Counted from the first letter of the stretch, positions 1 through 9,202 are shown. The stretch: DNA of 64,000 nt from an uncultured Agathobaculum sp. (GCF_944380985.1 NZ_CALWJJ010000003.1:124001-188000); one strand, 5' to 3'. Made by a program: numbers and translations. The notes: generated by a model from the sequence alone, not told the origin.

Positions 1-11
1 TTCAATTATAG

Positions 12-42
12 GAGAGGGATTGTTTTATTCCCTCTCTTTTTA
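12..42 (+). terminator. Terminator of a gene upstream of the window
   Basis: An inverted repeat (GGAGAGGGA pairing with TCCCTCTC, about 9 bases of loop) is followed on the plus strand by a T-rich tract. It would end a plus-strand transcript that enters from the left, converging on the metallophosphoesterase gene. No part of that upstream gene is visible. Confidence 0.6.
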
Positions 43-47
43 TACAT

Positions 48-890
48 CTATATGCCGGTGATGTCTACAACAACAATCTCTGTCGGATTAAACAGGCGTG
101 GCTTCCAATCAATCATTAAGCCACGTCCGACGATTTGCGTCATACTACCGCAAATATATTGTCCACCAGCGTAGGACGGAAAAAAACCTTGATTGGGTGC
201 GACCAGACCGTTGAGTAAATATGGGATACGCCACTGTCCGCCATGCGCGTGACCGCATAGCACTAGATCAAATGGATGTGATGCGTATTCTTTGATGTAT
301 TCCGGTCTATGCGCCATCAGAATATGAAATGAGTTCTCCGGAAGGTCGTCAAATCCATCGAGTACACTTTTATACATTTCTGCATTTCCATATGAGCGCC
401 GCTGTCCTCCATAGCGTGCAGGGTCATCTACCCCACAGATGGTGAACTGCTCCCCGCCCCAATCGATAACTTCTTGTTCATTTTGCAGTACTCGAATCCC
501 ATATGACTCGATCATCGAGAAAATTTCTTGGGGATCATCTGCCCAAAACTCATGATTGCCGGACACATAGAAGCATGGCGCTATATCTGTAATTCGTTCA
601 AGCAGCAGCTTGGCTCCACGCTGCGGTCGCTTATCATCTACTATATCACCACATAATAGTATAATATCTGGCCGCACAGCTTTTACTTTTTGAATCAAAG
701 GCGATTGATCATTCCCATAAATATAGCTGTGCAAGTCGGAAAGCATAACAAGCCTGAGCGGCGTGTACGACTTAAACTGTTCCGTTTGTATAGTATAGTA
801 CCGAACGGTCAGGCCACATTGCAGTCCAGCAATACCGATGCCCGCTGCACACAGGATGAATGCGCAGGCGATCCTCTTTTTTGCGCCCAT
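48..890 (-). CDS. Membrane-anchored metallophosphoesterase (YkuE-like)
   Basis: This 280-residue protein is a calcineurin-type metallophosphoesterase. The metal-site motifs appear in family order: SDLHS near residue 51, GDIVDD near 82, GNHEFW near 112, an AHRPE histidine near 194, and GHAHGGQ near 215. An N-terminal hydrophobic segment (about residues 8-25) suggests membrane anchoring with the catalytic domain outside. The closest known group is YkuE-like phosphodiesterases, so the substrate may be a lipid or cell-wall phosphate ester, but the sequence does not settle it. The ATG has a purine-rich GGGAAAGG site upstream. The gene stands alone and converges with a terminator entering from the left. 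Confidence 0.85.
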   Translation of the reverse strand: MGAKKRIACAFILCAAGIGIAGLQCGLTVRYYTIQTEQFKSYTPLRLVMLSDLHSYIYGNDQSPLIQKVKAVRPDIILLCGDIVDDKRPQRGAKLLLERITDIAPCFYVSGNHEFWADDPQEIFSMIESYGIRVLQNEQEVIDWGGEQFTICGVDDPARYGGQRRSYGNAEMYKSVLDGFDDLPENSFHILMAHRPEYIKEYASHPFDLVLCGHAHGGQWRIPYLLNGLVAPNQGFFPSYAGGQYICGSMTQIVGRGLMIDWKPRLFNPTEIVVVDITGI

Positions 891-928
891 AGATTGCCTT
901 TCCCTCTCAAAAATAAATATTTTAACAA

Positions 929-966
929 AAAGGGATACGTGACAATTTACGCTGCCCGTATCCCCC
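929..966 (-). terminator. Terminator after ribU
   Basis: GGGATACG pairs with CGTATCCC across a 17-base loop, followed on the minus strand by a CTTTTTG run. It lies just past the ribU stop codon and closes the FMN-riboswitch transcript. Confidence 0.65.
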
Positions 967-976
967 TGTCATTCAA

Positions 977-1588
977 TTAGTTAGCTCTCTGTTTGGTATG
1001 CGTGGCAATTTGTTTGGACTTGATAAAGATGCTAAGCTTTTTATAAGCAAGCATGGTGATTACCGTCAGTATCAAGCCCTTAATCAGATTAAACGGGAGC
1101 ACGCCGATGAGCAAATATGCGCCCATACCGTTAATCGATGGATTGACTGCCGTGCATGCGGCCAAAATTGCCTCAATCGGCATACCGACGGCAGCGTAGA
1201 ACGGAATAATCAGAAAATAGTTGGTTACGATACCGATACCTGCCATTGCTGCCGAGCCGAGCAAGCAGCCAACAGCAGCTGATTTACGTGTGTAACGTAT
1301 GCGATAAACCAGCACCGCGACAACTACTAAAGTGGACAAAATCAAAAAGTCAGCCAGCTCGCCCGATCCACCTGTCTGTGTTTGTGTTAAATGAATAAGA
1401 TCCTTGATGCCAATCATAGTGATGGCTGGCGCAATACCGAAAATAAATGCGCCGATCAGCACAACCGCACCAGAGAGATCCACTTTAAGGAATGGGGGCA
1501 TCAGTGGAAGCGGAAACTCAAAATACATAAGTATGGTTGCGATTGCTGCAAATACAGCAGTGCAAGTGATTTTTCTTGTCTTAGTCAT
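977..1588 (-). CDS. ribU: Riboflavin ECF transporter substrate-binding subunit RibU
   Basis: This 203-residue, strongly hydrophobic protein has about six membrane segments. It matches the S component of energy-coupling factor transporters, which captures riboflavin at the membrane and docks with a shared EcfA/EcfA'/EcfT module encoded elsewhere. The N-terminal half carries the family-typical pattern of an aromatic/proline turn (FPLPLMPPFLK) followed by D-L-S-G. Specificity for riboflavin is supported by the FMN riboswitch directly upstream, which would shut the gene off when FMN is plentiful. The ATG has an AAGGAG site about 10 bases upstream. The gene is monocistronic, bounded by its leader and a terminator. 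Confidence 0.93.
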   Translation of the reverse strand: MTKTRKITCTAVFAAIATILMYFEFPLPLMPPFLKVDLSGAVVLIGAFIFGIAPAITMIGIKDLIHLTQTQTGGSGELADFLILSTLVVVAVLVYRIRYTRKSAAVGCLLGSAAMAGIGIVTNYFLIIPFYAAVGMPIEAILAACTAVNPSINGMGAYLLIGVLPFNLIKGLILTVITMLAYKKLSIFIKSKQIATHTKQRAN

Positions 1589-1631
1589 GGATTGTCGTCT
1601 CCTTTTTCATCAGGAGTTCTGTTTGGGAAAC

Positions 1632-1658
1632 AAAAAACCCTTGGATTATATCCAAGGG
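1632..1658 (-). terminator. Intrinsic terminator of the FMN riboswitch expression platform
   Basis: CCCTTGGAT pairs with ATCCAAGGG around a TAT loop and is followed on the minus strand by six T residues. It sits between the FMN aptamer and ribU, the position expected of a ligand-stabilised attenuator. Confidence 0.85.
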
Positions 1659-1681
1659 CGCGCAGACGTACCGAAATACAC

Positions 1682-1806
1682 CTGTTTCTTCCATCCGGAC
1701 TATAACCGTCGGTTGGGATTTTCACCCATCATGCCTTGCGGCTCGCAGACTATCAGGCTGTGGCCCGTATACTGCCGGTGGAGACTTTCACTCCGCCCTG
1801 AAACAG
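1682..1806 (-). promoter_or_regulatory. FMN riboswitch (RFN element) controlling ribU
   Basis: Read on the minus strand, the aptamer shows the conserved RFN blocks: AGGGCGGAGTGAAAGTC, CACCGGCAGTA, GGGTGAAAATCCC, AACCGACGGT, and a closing AGTCCGGATG before GAAGAA. The outer pairing is CTGTTTC with GAAACAG-like ends. An intrinsic terminator follows at 1632-1658, so the predicted control is transcriptional: FMN binding favours termination before ribU. Confidence 0.95.
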
Positions 1807-1830
1807 AACTGATTGAATTATTACGGTCTT

Positions 1831-1859
1831 ATTATAAAACAATGACAGACATTTGTCAA
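1831..1859 (-). promoter_or_regulatory. Sigma-A promoter of the ribU leader
   Basis: On the minus strand a perfect TTGACA (1854-1859) and a perfect TATAAT (1831-1836) are 17 bases apart. The element abuts the stop codon of the RNase M5 gene and initiates just upstream of the FMN aptamer. Confidence 0.88.
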
Positions 1860-2468
1860 TCATTTTTTTGTAAACTGTTGGAGTATAGATTCGATTTCTT
1901 CCCGCGTGCCGACGGCATTGATGAATTCAAGCAGTGCGTTGGCAGACATATGTGCTGGCAGGTCAAGTGAGACTAGTACCGCCGCGCGGCGCTTGGCGCT
2001 ATCTGCACTGCCGGAAAGTCCCCACAAGTAAAGATCTGTTTTGGTGATAGCCGCGCTCTGGCCGTCCGAGTGGTTTGCCTGCTCCCCTTCCTCAAAAGTT
2101 GCGCCTGCGCGTCGAAGTGCCTGTAAAATCGTGTCCGGACGCATGCCCTCTACGCCAAGTTTGCCCTCTTTAGAGCGATGCCGTTTGCGGCGCTCCTTGC
2201 CCGTAACATCCGGGATATATGCGTGCTTTACCCGCTCTGCGGCAAGCGCGCCTTTGAGGTAATTGCGAATGAGAAAACCCGCGCCATCACTATCGGTCAG
2301 TATAATCAAACCGCGCGTTCGCGCAATGCGGCGAAGTAGTTGCAGCTGCTCTTTATCATTAAAAATACGAAAACCGCCACTTTCCAACACGATCGTGTCA
2401 ACTACTTGCCGAACGGTATTGGCGTCATACCGCCCCTCGACCAAGATCGCCTCGCGTACGCGGATCAT
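1860..2468 (-). CDS. rnmV: RNase M5-like Toprim protein (5S rRNA maturation)
   Basis: This 202-residue protein opens with a Toprim domain: the EGRYD glutamate motif near residue 11 and the DSDGAG metal-binding motif near 59. A GVEG...PDTILQAL stretch near residues 105-120 follows, as in RNase M5, which trims 5S rRNA precursors. The C-terminal region beyond about residue 120 matches the extended form (DUF4093 type) common in Clostridia. Its ATG overlaps the TGA of holA (ATGA), so translation is probably coupled. It is the last gene of the alaS-to-rnmV run. The family call is firm; exact equivalence to B. subtilis RnmV is inferred. Confidence 0.8.
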   Translation of the reverse strand: MIRVREAILVEGRYDANTVRQVVDTIVLESGGFRIFNDKEQLQLLRRIARTRGLIILTDSDGAGFLIRNYLKGALAAERVKHAYIPDVTGKERRKRHRSKEGKLGVEGMRPDTILQALRRAGATFEEGEQANHSDGQSAAITKTDLYLWGLSGSADSAKRRAAVLVSLDLPAHMSANALLEFINAVGTREEIESILQQFTKK

Positions 2469-3517
2469 GTAGCCTCCTCCTTCAGCGCAGCAGCCATTGA
2501 AAGCAGTGCAAGCTCAATCTGCTTTTGCCGGTCGACTGCACTCCCCTTGAGCGAGGAATCGGTCTTGCTGCAGATAGATGCAGCATGCCTCAGCCATGAG
2601 AGCGACACACGGCGCGCCGCGGTCTGGAGCTGGCGGGCGTAGTATGGCGATTTTGAGCCGATCATCTCCATCAGCTGCCGCTCCCCTCCCCTTGTCTGTG
2701 CGCACAGTTTTGCTGCATATAGCCGCTGAATATGGCGGGTGATTGCCGTAAAAATCATTACTTCGCTATTCCTCTGTGCAATCAGATCGTCTACAAGAGC
2801 AACTGCACGCTCAAATTTTCCTGCGGTAATCGCATCAGTCAGGTCAAATACCACAGCGTCCAGCACAGGCGAGCATACCGCATCAATGTTGTATTTTTTG
2901 ATAACCCCTGTTGTCGTGTGGGCTGCAGCTTTTTCTATCTCACTTGCAAGGTTTGTCATCGCGTTGCCGCAAAGGAAGATCAGGTAGGATGCGTCCTCCG
3001 GAGCGATTGAACACCCAAGTGCCCGTACACGGCGCTCTATCCAAGCAACCAGTGCATGATCCTCCTGGCGAGAAAAGTCCGCAAAACAGGCCGTTTTTTG
3101 GAGCGTTTTATATAGCTTTATGCGCTTATCTGGCTTACCCTCGAGCACATCATAATAGAATACAAGGCAGACGTAGTCGGGCAGATCGCTGAGCAGTTCA
3201 GGCAGCATATCCGCAAAACCCGCGGGTGGCTTGAACAGATCAAAATCTGTTATAATAATCAGCTTTTTTTCCGACATAGCAGGATAGCTGTCGACCGCCT
3301 CAGTCAGCTGTTCGGGTGTTAGACCCTTCCCTTCGTATTCTATCAGGTTAAAATCGGCAAACGCAGGGTCGATCACTTTGCTTTTTAAGGCGCGCAGATA
3401 ATATTCCTTTAAATAGCTTTCCTCGCCAGTAATGATATAGAGCGGCGCGAATGTACCACTTTTTAGATCGCGGATCAGCTGCGCTTTTCCATTTTGATTG
3501 GTTTTCGCCGTAGGCAT
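2465..3517 (-). CDS. holA: DNA polymerase III delta subunit
   Basis: The product (350 residues) is the clamp-loader delta subunit, which opens the beta sliding clamp. Near the start it has YIITGEESYLKEYYL, typical of the delta N-terminal domain, and a long helical C-terminal region. An open frame continues further upstream to 3628, but the start chosen here (MPTAKTNQ...) has AGGAGTGACCGC directly before it and lies 4 bases after the comEC stop. The comEC-holA-rnmV order is common in Firmicutes. Confidence 0.88.
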   Translation of the reverse strand: MPTAKTNQNGKAQLIRDLKSGTFAPLYIITGEESYLKEYYLRALKSKVIDPAFADFNLIEYEGKGLTPEQLTEAVDSYPAMSEKKLIIITDFDLFKPPAGFADMLPELLSDLPDYVCLVFYYDVLEGKPDKRIKLYKTLQKTACFADFSRQEDHALVAWIERRVRALGCSIAPEDASYLIFLCGNAMTNLASEIEKAAAHTTTGVIKKYNIDAVCSPVLDAVVFDLTDAITAGKFERAVALVDDLIAQRNSEVMIFTAITRHIQRLYAAKLCAQTRGGERQLMEMIGSKSPYYARQLQTAARRVSLSWLRHAASICSKTDSSLKGSAVDRQKQIELALLSMAAALKEEAT

Positions 3518-3521
3518 GCGG

Positions 3522-5765
3522 TCACTCCTTTTCAAACTGCCGCACAATCTCACCGCTGCGGTACGGGCTTTCCACCGGACGGCCTGCATATTCCTCCGCA
3601 ATATCACGGTAAGCCGCCTGTATGACAAGGCGCTCAGCCCCTACCGTGTCAAGCGCACTTTTCAGCAGATCATCATCCTCCAGGTTGTTTTCTGAGAGAA
3701 CAACCTCGGACGCTGCTGGAGGGTTTTCTGAACTGTCGAGATAGGTTGCCAGCTGTTTTTGCGTAGGACTATGTAGTACCAGCACATCGTCCGACAGCTG
3801 CACGCCAAGTTTTCCCTCTGTAATCGGAAATACGTAAATCGGTACTTCTCCCTCGTATACCGTCTGCGCAGCACTTACCTCATGTGCATCAGATGCTTGT
3901 ACCAGTGCAAGCAGATCGGCATTATACCTGGTCTCCCTGCATCCGGCGGGAATCAGGATTTGCCCGACATCATTTTGTTCCAGTAACTGTGGCAGGTCGC
4001 GTGCATGGCCGCGGTCGACTGCGGTCAAAATCAGCGTGTCGATATGGGAAACACCGTTCCAGCGCATCCATTCGCGCACAGAATCCGCCGCATTGCGATA
4101 ACCGCCATCGCCGCCGCAATCAATCAAAGTAACGCCGCGCTCCGCGTTGGAAACCAGTATCGCCTGACCTGATCCGCAGGTCAAATAGGTAACGGTATAG
4201 CGCTGCCCATAGTAATATGCCCCGGTAGCTGTAATCCCAGCAATCAGCACACAGACGACAGGCAACACAATGCGCCAGCGTATCTGCTTTTTAAGGAGCA
4301 GCCAGAGCAGCAACGTACCAAACAGTATACTAATAAGCGTGATGCCGAACATATCACCCCAGCTGACAAGACCGATCGGAATATCCGCTACAAAATTTGC
4401 AACCCATAAAATGTAGGTCAGGAAAGGCTGCAATAAGCCGGCAATAAAAGGTACTACAGCGGGCAGTACTGAGGCGGTAACGCATAACAAAATACCGCCA
4501 ATAAAACTAATAGCGGTCACACCGACGACCAGCAGATTGCTCAAAAGCGATAACATAGAGACCGAACCAAATGATGTCAGCAAAATCGGTGTGGTAAAGA
4601 TGGTTGCACTGACCGTGCAGGAGATTGCGCCAGTAATAATCGAAATGAGCTTTCCTACAATCCTTGGCAATCCGGAGAATGGACGCATCATCCGGCTTTG
4701 CATGCGGCTGGAAAGCAAAATCAAGCCAAGCGTTGCGGCAAAGGACAACTGCAAGCTGAGACTTGCGATCGAATAAGGATTGACAATCAGCAGTACTGAT
4801 AGTGCTGCGAGTAGTGAGTTTAGGCTGTTAGTCTCCCGGCGGGCGATAAAAGCGCCGGCCGCAATCAAATACATAACCGCAGCCCGAATAACAGAAGGCG
4901 TTGCGCCCGCAATCGGTACAAAGAACAAAATCATCGGTATAGACACCCAAGTGCCGATGCGACGGCCGAACAGCGTATAGCAAAATGCCACCAAAAAGGC
5001 AACGTGCATGCCTGAAACCGCAACCATATGGCTTAAGCCAGAGATTTGAAACGCCAGTGTATCATCATCGGGCAGTGTGGCTGTGTCGCCGATCAGCAGG
5101 CCGCTGAGCAAACCTCCCTCACGGGCAGGCAGCGTATTCAGCGATGCCTGTTTGCAAAAGCGGGCGATGCGCTGCGGCAGCCAGCGAAGGTCATTCCCCT
5201 CCCTCTCGGTCACGGAAAAGGATAACGGCATATCATCCTCGTCCTCTGTATAGGAGCCTGCAATATACCAACCGTTTGATGCCTGATAAGAAGCGCGGTC
5301 AAAGCCTTCGGATGCACTAGGAATATAAAAACCAACATGCACGCGAATTCGATCGCCGGCATAAAGCGGCTGTTCGGTCAGTGGTAGATAACATAACATG
5401 CGAAATGTTCCGGGCAGGAAATCCGACGCATCAACCGACAGTTCGGCACGCTGGCTGTCTTCGTAGACGTCAGGATCCCGTACTATCGTTGCCGAGATTT
5501 CCATGTGGCGGCCGGCAAGCTCGCGCACTGGCTGGACAACAATATCACGATACAGGCAAAAGCCCGAAAATGCAAGCGATGCCGCCGCAAGCATGCAACA
5601 AACGGCAAACAGCCGCTCATACCGGATCAGCGCGCCAGCGGCGCATAGAAATATGGAAAGCAGGAGGAGAGAAAGATGCAGGCCCGGTGCGAAATCCAGA
5701 CATACAGAGCAATAGAGCGCCGCCGCCGCGGGCGGCACCAGATAAAGCAGCGGCCGTTCGAGCAT
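3522..5765 (-). CDS. comEC: ComEC/Rec2 DNA internalisation channel
   Basis: This 747-residue membrane protein is the ComEC channel that carries single-stranded DNA into the cytoplasm during transformation. It shows an N-terminal DUF4131-type region, then the competence domain with the conserved LLSGLLIGDT and GLSHMVAVSGMHVAF segments (about residues 220-260), many membrane helices, and a C-terminal metallo-beta-lactamase-like domain with LIDCGGDGG near 555. The canonical HxHxDH metal motif is degraded there (TAVDRGHARD), which occurs in several ComEC proteins and suggests that domain may not hydrolyse DNA. The ATG is preceded by a GGGGGAG site. Confidence 0.92.
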   Translation of the reverse strand: MLERPLLYLVPPAAAALYCSVCLDFAPGLHLSLLLLSIFLCAAGALIRYERLFAVCCMLAAASLAFSGFCLYRDIVVQPVRELAGRHMEISATIVRDPDVYEDSQRAELSVDASDFLPGTFRMLCYLPLTEQPLYAGDRIRVHVGFYIPSASEGFDRASYQASNGWYIAGSYTEDEDDMPLSFSVTEREGNDLRWLPQRIARFCKQASLNTLPAREGGLLSGLLIGDTATLPDDDTLAFQISGLSHMVAVSGMHVAFLVAFCYTLFGRRIGTWVSIPMILFFVPIAGATPSVIRAAVMYLIAAGAFIARRETNSLNSLLAALSVLLIVNPYSIASLSLQLSFAATLGLILLSSRMQSRMMRPFSGLPRIVGKLISIITGAISCTVSATIFTTPILLTSFGSVSMLSLLSNLLVVGVTAISFIGGILLCVTASVLPAVVPFIAGLLQPFLTYILWVANFVADIPIGLVSWGDMFGITLISILFGTLLLWLLLKKQIRWRIVLPVVCVLIAGITATGAYYYGQRYTVTYLTCGSGQAILVSNAERGVTLIDCGGDGGYRNAADSVREWMRWNGVSHIDTLILTAVDRGHARDLPQLLEQNDVGQILIPAGCRETRYNADLLALVQASDAHEVSAAQTVYEGEVPIYVFPITEGKLGVQLSDDVLVLHSPTQKQLATYLDSSENPPAASEVVLSENNLEDDDLLKSALDTVGAERLVIQAAYRDIAEEYAGRPVESPYRSGEIVRQFEKE

Positions 5766-5800
5766 GGCTATCGCTCCCCCTTTCCTTTCATATGCGCAGA

Positions 5801-5826
5801 TAAAGGAGCGGCGGATATGCCGCTCC
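5801..5826 (-). terminator. Hairpin between the HIT gene and comEC
   Basis: GGAGCGGC and GCCGCTCC pair around a 6-base loop. On the minus strand it is followed by only CTTTAT, a weak U tract, so it may act as a partial terminator that lowers comEC expression relative to the HIT gene. Confidence 0.4.
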
Positions 5827-5841
5827 CGCTTTACTTTTGTG

Positions 5842-6180
5842 TCAGCCCGGCGGCCATGTCATATCACGGCCAGAGAGTACATGAAAATGCAAATGAAATA
5901 CACTCTGCCCTGCCTGCTCTCCAATGTTGGAGACAACGCGGAAGCTGTCAAGACCCATTTCCTTTGCAATTTTGGAGATTGCTTCAAAGCAATGTGCTAC
6001 GACTGCGCTGTTTGAGGCATCTACCGCCGCAACTGACGAGATGTGCTGTTTAGGAATTACCAGAAAATGCGTGGGCGCCTGTGGATCAATGTCATAAAAA
6101 GCGTAGCACTGCTCGTCCTCATAAATCTTTCTGGAGGGAATATCCCCCGCGACGATCTTGCAGAACAGACAATCCGACAT
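5842..6180 (-). CDS. HIT-family nucleotide hydrolase (HinT-like)
   Basis: This 112-residue protein has the histidine triad near its C-terminus (HLHFHVLSG, about residues 96-104) and the N-terminal CLFCKIVAGDIPS signature of HinT-type hydrolases. These enzymes split AMP from purine nucleoside phosphoramidates and from aminoacyl-adenylates formed by tRNA synthetases. Its place directly downstream of alaS is consistent with a housekeeping role near aminoacylation. Length matches the family. The start has an AAAGGAAC site upstream. Confidence 0.9.
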   Translation of the reverse strand: MSDCLFCKIVAGDIPSRKIYEDEQCYAFYDIDPQAPTHFLVIPKQHISSVAAVDASNSAVVAHCFEAISKIAKEMGLDSFRVVSNIGEQAGQSVFHLHFHVLSGRDMTWPPG

Positions 6181-6215
6181 ATAAACCGTTCCTTTCTATC
6201 TGATGGCACAGTGTG

Positions 6216-8843
6216 TTACAGCATCGCGTCGACAATACCGCTAACCGCTGCAAGCGCCTCTGCAAGTTTTGCAGGTTCCTTACCGCCTGCGGTCGCGCTG
6301 TCCGGACGGCCACCACCGCCGCCGCCTACAATCTTGGCGACTTCCTTGATAATTTTTCCTGCATGCGCGCCTTTTTTAACCGCATCCTCACCGCAGATGC
6401 ACAGCAGGCTGACTTTTTCATCATTGATAGCAGCCAGCACCGCAATCATATCATGTTCTTTTGCCTTGATGTCGTCGCCCATGGTGCGCAGCACATCCGG
6501 CGCAGCATCCTCTATCTGCACCGCAGCCACACGCACACCCTTGATCGGCTGCGCATCGCCAAACAGGCTGGCCGTCTGCATAGACGCAAGCTTGCCATTT
6601 AGTTTTTCAACTTTCTTGGTAATCGCCCGTAGGTCGGCGACCGTCTGCTCTACCTTAGCAGCAAGCTCGTTCGGCGAGGTTTTAAGCGCCGCAGCAGATA
6701 CATTCAAGATGTGTTGACGCTCGTTGAGATAGGACAGTACCGCTTTGCCGGTTACAGCTTCTACGCGGCGCACACCGGCTGCAACTGAAGCCTCGCTGAT
6801 GATCTTAAACATGCCGGCCTTAGCGGTGTTGTCCAGATGCGTGCCACCGCAAAGTTCAACCGAATCACCGGCCTGAACCACGCGCACAACCGCACCGTAC
6901 TTTTCTCCAAACAGCGCCATCGCGCCCTTCTTTTTAGCCTCGTCGATCGACATTTCCTCAGTGATGACCGGGCTACCAGCCAGAATTGCTTCGTTTACCT
7001 GGTTTTCCACCTGCTGAAGCTCCTCTGGGGTCATCGCAGCAAAATGTGTAAAGTCAAAGCGGATATGGTCGTTTGCCGTGTAAGAACCTGCCTGCTCAAC
7101 ATGCTCGCCCAGTACCTGGCGCAATGCTCTGTGCAGCAGATGGGTCGAGGTGTGCGCGCGGCAGACCGCCTGGCGGTATTCAGGATCAACCTTCGCTTCG
7201 ACCTCGTCCTCGACGGAGATTTCGCCCTCGGTAACAACGCCGACATGCATATACTTACCATCCTTGGTGCGTTGCACATCGGATATGGCTACGGCGCCAT
7301 GCCGGCCCACAAGCGTGCCGTGGTCGCCGATCTGGCCGCCCATCTCTGCGTAAAACGGCGTTTGATCGAGCACAATAGTGATTTTCTCACCTTTGACCGC
7401 TGCACCGGATACCTCGCCTTTGTTTACAACTGCGAGCACCTTTGCTTTTTCGCCGAGCGTTTCATATCCATCAAAGCGGGTCTTGATCGACTTGTCAAGC
7501 CCAAGGTCCTCGCTCTGCCAACCGAGATCGCCCATTTTTTTGCGATCCTCTCTTGCGCGTTCACGCTGCTCATTCATCAAACGGTCAAACTCTTCGCGGT
7601 TGGTCGTCATACCTTGCTCTTCGAGGATCTCGAGTGTCAGGTCGATCGGGAAGCCATAGGTGTCGTACAGCTGGAATGCGTCGACAGCTGCGAGTTCCTT
7701 GCCGCTTGCAGCTGCGATGCGCTCATTGAGAATGGACAAGCCGCTGTCGATCGTCTTGTTGAAGCTGGCCTCCTCATTTTCAATTACCTTGTGGATATAT
7801 TTTTGCTTTTCCACAAGCTCAGGATAAGCGCCTCCCGACTCCTTGATTACGGTTGTTGCTACATCGGATAGGAATGGACGATCGATACCGAGCAGCTTGC
7901 CATGGCGTGCGGCGCGGCGCAGCAGGCGGCGCAACACATAGCCGCGCCCCTCGTTGGACGGGATAACGCCGTCACAGATCATCATAACGGTCGAGCGAAT
8001 GTGATCGGTGATAACGCGCAGCGAAATATCGTTTTTTTCGCTCTCTCCATAGTGCTTGTCCGCAATTTCAGAGACCTTGTTTGTAATATTGCGCACAGTA
8101 TCTACATCGAACAGCGAGCCAACACCTTGCACGACGCATGCCAGGCGCTCAAGTCCCATACCGGTATCAATGTTCTTTTGCTTTAACTCAGTGTAGTTGC
8201 CGTTGCCGTCGTTATCAAACTGGGAGAATACGTTGTTCCATACCTCCATATAGCGGTCGCAGTCACAACCGACCGTGCAATCCGGCTTATCACAGCCATA
8301 TTCGGGTCCGCGGTCATAATATATCTCCGAGCACGGGCCGCACGGTCCAGATCCGTGCTCCCAGAAATTATCCTCCTTGCCAAATCGGAAGATGCGCTCG
8401 GCCGGGATACCAATATCTTTATTCCAGATCTCAAACGCCTCGTCATCATCCACATAGATGGACGGATAGAGACGGTCTGGATCAATGCCGACCCAGTCCG
8501 GACTGGTCAGGAATTCCCAGCTCCAGGCTATAGCTTCCTTTTTGAAATAGTCGCCAAAGGAAAAGTTGCCCAGCATTTCAAAGAAAGTGCCGTGACGCGC
8601 AGTTTTGCCCACATTCTCAATATCGCCCGTACGGATGCACTTCTGGCAAGTGGTTACGCGGCGGCAAGGCGGCTCCTGCTCGCCGGTAAAATACGGCTTC
8701 ATCGGCGCCATGCCCGAGTTAATCAGCAAAAGTGATGGGTCGTTTTGCGGGATGAGCGAAAAACTCGGCAGGCGCAGATGGTTTTTGGTTTCAAAAAACC
8801 TAAGATACATTTCGCGCAATTCGTTAAGTCCTCTGTACTGCAT
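6216..8843 (-). CDS. alaS: Alanyl-tRNA synthetase
   Basis: The 875-residue product charges tRNA-Ala with alanine. The N-terminal class II catalytic core begins at about residue 3 and includes LLINSGMAPMKPYF and GHGTFFEMLGNFSFGDYFKKEA-type core residues around 85-105. The editing domain carries HTSTHLL (near 563) and CGGTHLDNT (near 665), which supply the zinc ligands used to clear mischarged Ser/Gly. A DHHA1-type domain with GGGGGGRP lies near the end. Length is normal. The ATG has GGAGG nine bases upstream, and expression is predicted to be controlled by the T-box leader. Confidence 0.97.
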   Translation of the reverse strand: MQYRGLNELREMYLRFFETKNHLRLPSFSLIPQNDPSLLLINSGMAPMKPYFTGEQEPPCRRVTTCQKCIRTGDIENVGKTARHGTFFEMLGNFSFGDYFKKEAIAWSWEFLTSPDWVGIDPDRLYPSIYVDDDEAFEIWNKDIGIPAERIFRFGKEDNFWEHGSGPCGPCSEIYYDRGPEYGCDKPDCTVGCDCDRYMEVWNNVFSQFDNDGNGNYTELKQKNIDTGMGLERLACVVQGVGSLFDVDTVRNITNKVSEIADKHYGESEKNDISLRVITDHIRSTVMMICDGVIPSNEGRGYVLRRLLRRAARHGKLLGIDRPFLSDVATTVIKESGGAYPELVEKQKYIHKVIENEEASFNKTIDSGLSILNERIAAASGKELAAVDAFQLYDTYGFPIDLTLEILEEQGMTTNREEFDRLMNEQRERAREDRKKMGDLGWQSEDLGLDKSIKTRFDGYETLGEKAKVLAVVNKGEVSGAAVKGEKITIVLDQTPFYAEMGGQIGDHGTLVGRHGAVAISDVQRTKDGKYMHVGVVTEGEISVEDEVEAKVDPEYRQAVCRAHTSTHLLHRALRQVLGEHVEQAGSYTANDHIRFDFTHFAAMTPEELQQVENQVNEAILAGSPVITEEMSIDEAKKKGAMALFGEKYGAVVRVVQAGDSVELCGGTHLDNTAKAGMFKIISEASVAAGVRRVEAVTGKAVLSYLNERQHILNVSAAALKTSPNELAAKVEQTVADLRAITKKVEKLNGKLASMQTASLFGDAQPIKGVRVAAVQIEDAAPDVLRTMGDDIKAKEHDMIAVLAAINDEKVSLLCICGEDAVKKGAHAGKIIKEVAKIVGGGGGGRPDSATAGGKEPAKLAEALAAVSGIVDAML

Positions 8844-8875
8844 AACATTTATCCTCCAAATGTCTAATTATTACA

Positions 8876-9120
8876 AAAGAAAAAAGCTTTCGCCCGAACC
8901 TGTCAGGGGCGAAAGCATGCTTCCACGGTACCACCCTGATCTACGCGAGAATATGCCCGCGCATCTCAGCGATCCGGTATCGGGGATCAGGCGGCTTGCT
9001 TTGACAAGCTGCTTGGAAGTGGCTGTTTTCCTGACAGAACAAGGGCTTGCACCGCTTCCCTCTCGCTTCGGATCTGCCGGGTGGAAAACTCGTTTCCTCA
9101 TCGCATTCACAATATTGCTT
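8876..9120 (-). promoter_or_regulatory. T-box leader of alaS
   Basis: The diagnostic T-box sequence AGGGTGGTACCGTGG lies on the minus strand at 8923-8937. It is followed by an intrinsic terminator (GCTTTCGCCC pairing with GGGCGAAAGC, then a T run, 8876-8916). A structured stem I region with GATGAGGAAACGAGT lies upstream. The TGGT antiterminator bulge would pair with the ACCA end of uncharged tRNA, with U opposite discriminator A, as expected for tRNA-Ala. I did not resolve the GCN specifier codon with confidence. Confidence 0.92.
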
Positions 9121-9124
9121 TATT

Positions 9125-9153
9125 ATTATCCCACTATTGATACGTTTTGTCAA
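9125..9153 (-). promoter_or_regulatory. Sigma-A promoter of the alaS T-box leader
   Basis: Perfect TTGACA (9148-9153) and GATAAT (9125-9130) on the minus strand are separated by 17 bases, immediately upstream of the leader. Confidence 0.8.
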
Positions 9154-9183
9154 CAAAAAACCGGTCATAAGACCGGTTTTTTG
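9154..9183 (-). terminator. Terminator after the MATE gene
   Basis: AAAAACCGGTC pairs with GACCGGTTTTTT around an ATAA loop. T runs exist on both sides, so it can work in either direction. It separates the MATE exporter from the alaS promoter. Confidence 0.8.
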
Positions 9184-9202
9184 AGGAGAGAGAAGAGAGT
9201 GT

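Noticed and set aside
690..980. Plus-strand frame of 96 codons opposite the metallophosphoesterase start
   Set aside because: It overlaps a well-supported gene on the other strand, has no ribosome site and encodes no recognisable domain.
1404..1970. Plus-strand frame across the ribU leader
   Set aside because: It runs through the FMN riboswitch and promoter in antisense. The RNA structure explains the sequence better.
6837..7871. 344-codon plus-strand frame inside alaS
   Set aside because: It is the antisense shadow of a clear alanyl-tRNA synthetase and has no family match.
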